DNA of 32,131 bases from Alphaproteobacteria bacterium. Lineage in GTDB: Bacteria; Pseudomonadota; Alphaproteobacteria; SHVZ01. Location of the stretch: the NCBI GenBank assembly GCA_016869375.1, contig VGEH01000044.1, forward strand, positions 1 to 32,131. The letters run 5' to 3'. The notes under the pieces were generated by a model. It worked only from the letters and a program-made list of their open reading frames with translations. It did not search any database and had not been told where the DNA came from. The translations under genes and the position numbers were made by a program. Below, one piece after another: positions 31,322 through 32,131 of the stretch (within the stretch, counting starts at the first letter, position 1; every line of letters begins with the position of its first letter).

Positions 31322-31792
31322 ATGCGTTCTGCGCTTCTTTCCGATCGCCGCCGCGTGATCCTCGGCGCGACCGCGCTCTCGGCCGCGGCGCTCGCGCCCG
31401 TCCTCCTGTCGAAGGCGGCGCTGGCGACCCCGCAGGCGGCGGCCGAGCTTCTGCAGAAGCTGGTCAAGGGAACGCCGCGCCAGGGCCGCATCAGGCTGCA
31501 GTCGCCCGAGATCGCCGACAACGGCAATTCGGTGCCGCTCACCGTCACCGTCGAGAGCCCGATGACCGCGTCCGATCACGTGACGGCGATCCATGTCGTC
31601 GCCGACGGCAATCCGGCGCCGGGCGTGCTCAGCGTGAAGCTGGGGCCGGAGAACGGCCGCGCCGAAATCTCCGTCCGTATTCGTTTGGCCGCGAGCGAGC
31701 GCGTGATCGCGGTCGCCGAGATGGCCGATGGCAGCCTGTGGACCGCGAGCCGCGAGATCACGGTCACCGTCGGCGGCTGCGGCGCCGGGTGA
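31322..31792 (+). CDS. soxY: SoxY sulfur carrier protein
   Basis: The 156-residue protein is the Sox carrier subunit on which thiosulfate sulfur is bound and oxidised in the periplasm. It has a twin-arginine signal (SDRRRVILGATALSAAALA) with likely cleavage near ALA-T (residue 35), an Ig-like beta domain and the C-terminal swinging arm ending GGCGAG, with carrier cysteine C153; the usual ending is GGCGG. DNGNSVPLTVTVESPM is a SoxY signature. A GTG at 31316, directly at the cytochrome stop, fits the AAGGAAG Shine-Dalgarno at 31299-31305 better and may be the true start. It partners SoxZ, encoded 7 nt downstream. Confidence 0.93.
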   Translation: MRSALLSDRRRVILGATALSAAALAPVLLSKAALATPQAAAELLQKLVKGTPRQGRIRLQSPEIADNGNSVPLTVTVESPMTASDHVTAIHVVADGNPAPGVLSVKLGPENGRAEISVRIRLAASERVIAVAEMADGSLWTASREITVTVGGCGAG

Positions 31793-31799
31793 GGCTTCC

Positions 31800-32129
31800 A
31801 TGACACAGGACATCAAGCCCCGCATCCGCATCCCCTCGCAGATCAAGGCCGGCGAGGTGATCGAGGTGAAGACGCTGGCGACCCACGACATGGAGTCGGG
31901 CCAGCGCCGCGATGCCGCGGGCAAGCTGGTGCCGCGGAAGATCCTCAACAAGCTCACCTGCACCTACAACGGACGGCCCGTATTCGAGGCCGCGCTCGAG
32001 CCGGCGATCTCCGCCAACCCCTATGTCGCCTTCTTCCTGAGGGCGACCGAGAGCGGCACGCTCGACTTCGCCTGGACCGACGACGACGGCACCGTTCATC
32101 GCGCTAAACAGGCGATAAAGGTCGGCTGA
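31800..32129 (+). CDS. soxZ: SoxZ, partner of SoxY
   Basis: The complete 109-residue protein ends 2 nt before the window edge. It matches SoxZ, the Ig-like scaffold that binds SoxY and is carried to the periplasm with it: KPRIRIPSQIKAGEVIEVKTLATHDMESGQRRD at the N-terminus, ILNKLTCTYNG, and FFLRATESGTLDFAWTDDDG at the end are typical. It has no signal peptide, as expected for a protein that hitch-hikes with Tat-exported SoxY. Other sox genes (A, X, B, C, D) would be expected just beyond 32131, which cannot be checked here. Confidence 0.95.
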   Translation: MTQDIKPRIRIPSQIKAGEVIEVKTLATHDMESGQRRDAAGKLVPRKILNKLTCTYNGRPVFEAALEPAISANPYVAFFLRATESGTLDFAWTDDDGTVHRAKQAIKVG

Positions 32130-32131
32130 TC

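Overview
The window is GC-rich, gene-dense chromosomal DNA with long operons, 1-14 nt gene overlaps and frequent GTG/TTG starts. It looks like an alphaproteobacterium. The minus-strand run gpmI - envC-like - ctpA - divergent polysaccharide deacetylase - rppH is an arrangement typical of that class, and a Sox sulfur-oxidation cluster begins at the right edge. The species cannot be named from the sequence. No rRNA, tRNA, CRISPR array, insertion sequence or phage gene was seen.

Layout. 1-73 holds the end of an unidentified gene, followed by a small secreted protein (93-608). On the minus strand, 5410 to 628 is a sugar-acid operon: DHDPS-family aldolase/dehydratase, uronate dehydrogenase-like SDR, glycerate 2-kinase and an SDR epimerase-like protein, with an exported beta-carbonic anhydrase at its end. 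Its promoter candidate has an 18-bp palindrome filling the -35/-10 spacer. Next is a small exported protein with 11-residue repeats (5540-6016).

6150-15961 looks like an accessory cell-surface/glycan region. It has three methyltransferases, three related polytopic membrane proteins (two adjacent gapless paralogs and a diverged third whose start is interrupted by a stop), a pseudouridine-5'-phosphate glycosidase and a cytoplasmic serine hydrolase of beta-lactamase fold. A beta-rich 'GWA' module occurs twice at the end of one membrane protein and once at the front of a methyltransferase, which ties the genes together.

16043-17251 is an enolase-superfamily sugar-acid dehydratase. It is followed by a nested palindromic repeat at 17275-17396, which has a sequence-diverged but structurally equivalent relative at 24754-24816. 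The minus-strand operon 23899 to 17424 (gpmI, envC-like, ctpA, deacetylase, rppH, GNAT) combines glycolysis, cell-wall remodelling and RNA decay. 23946-24746 is a membrane-anchored alpha/beta hydrolase. The minus-strand run 30826 to 24827 (MFS exporter, patatin, NTF2-like, GNAT, YqaA-like, diaminopropionate ammonia-lyase, M20 amidohydrolase) is tightly packed and probably co-transcribed in large part. At the right end, a good sigma70-like promoter precedes a class I cytochrome c, soxY and soxZ; the rest of the Sox system should lie beyond the window.

Two genome-wide habits show up. All five convergent gene junctions carry a hairpin without a clear T-tract. Several first-in-unit genes lack a Shine-Dalgarno and have a -10-like hexamer 6-8 nt before the start codon, suggesting leaderless mRNAs. 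No gene-free stretch exceeds about 330 bases. The longest (12428-12757, if the standard start at 12758 is used) contains coding-like sequence from 12560 onward.
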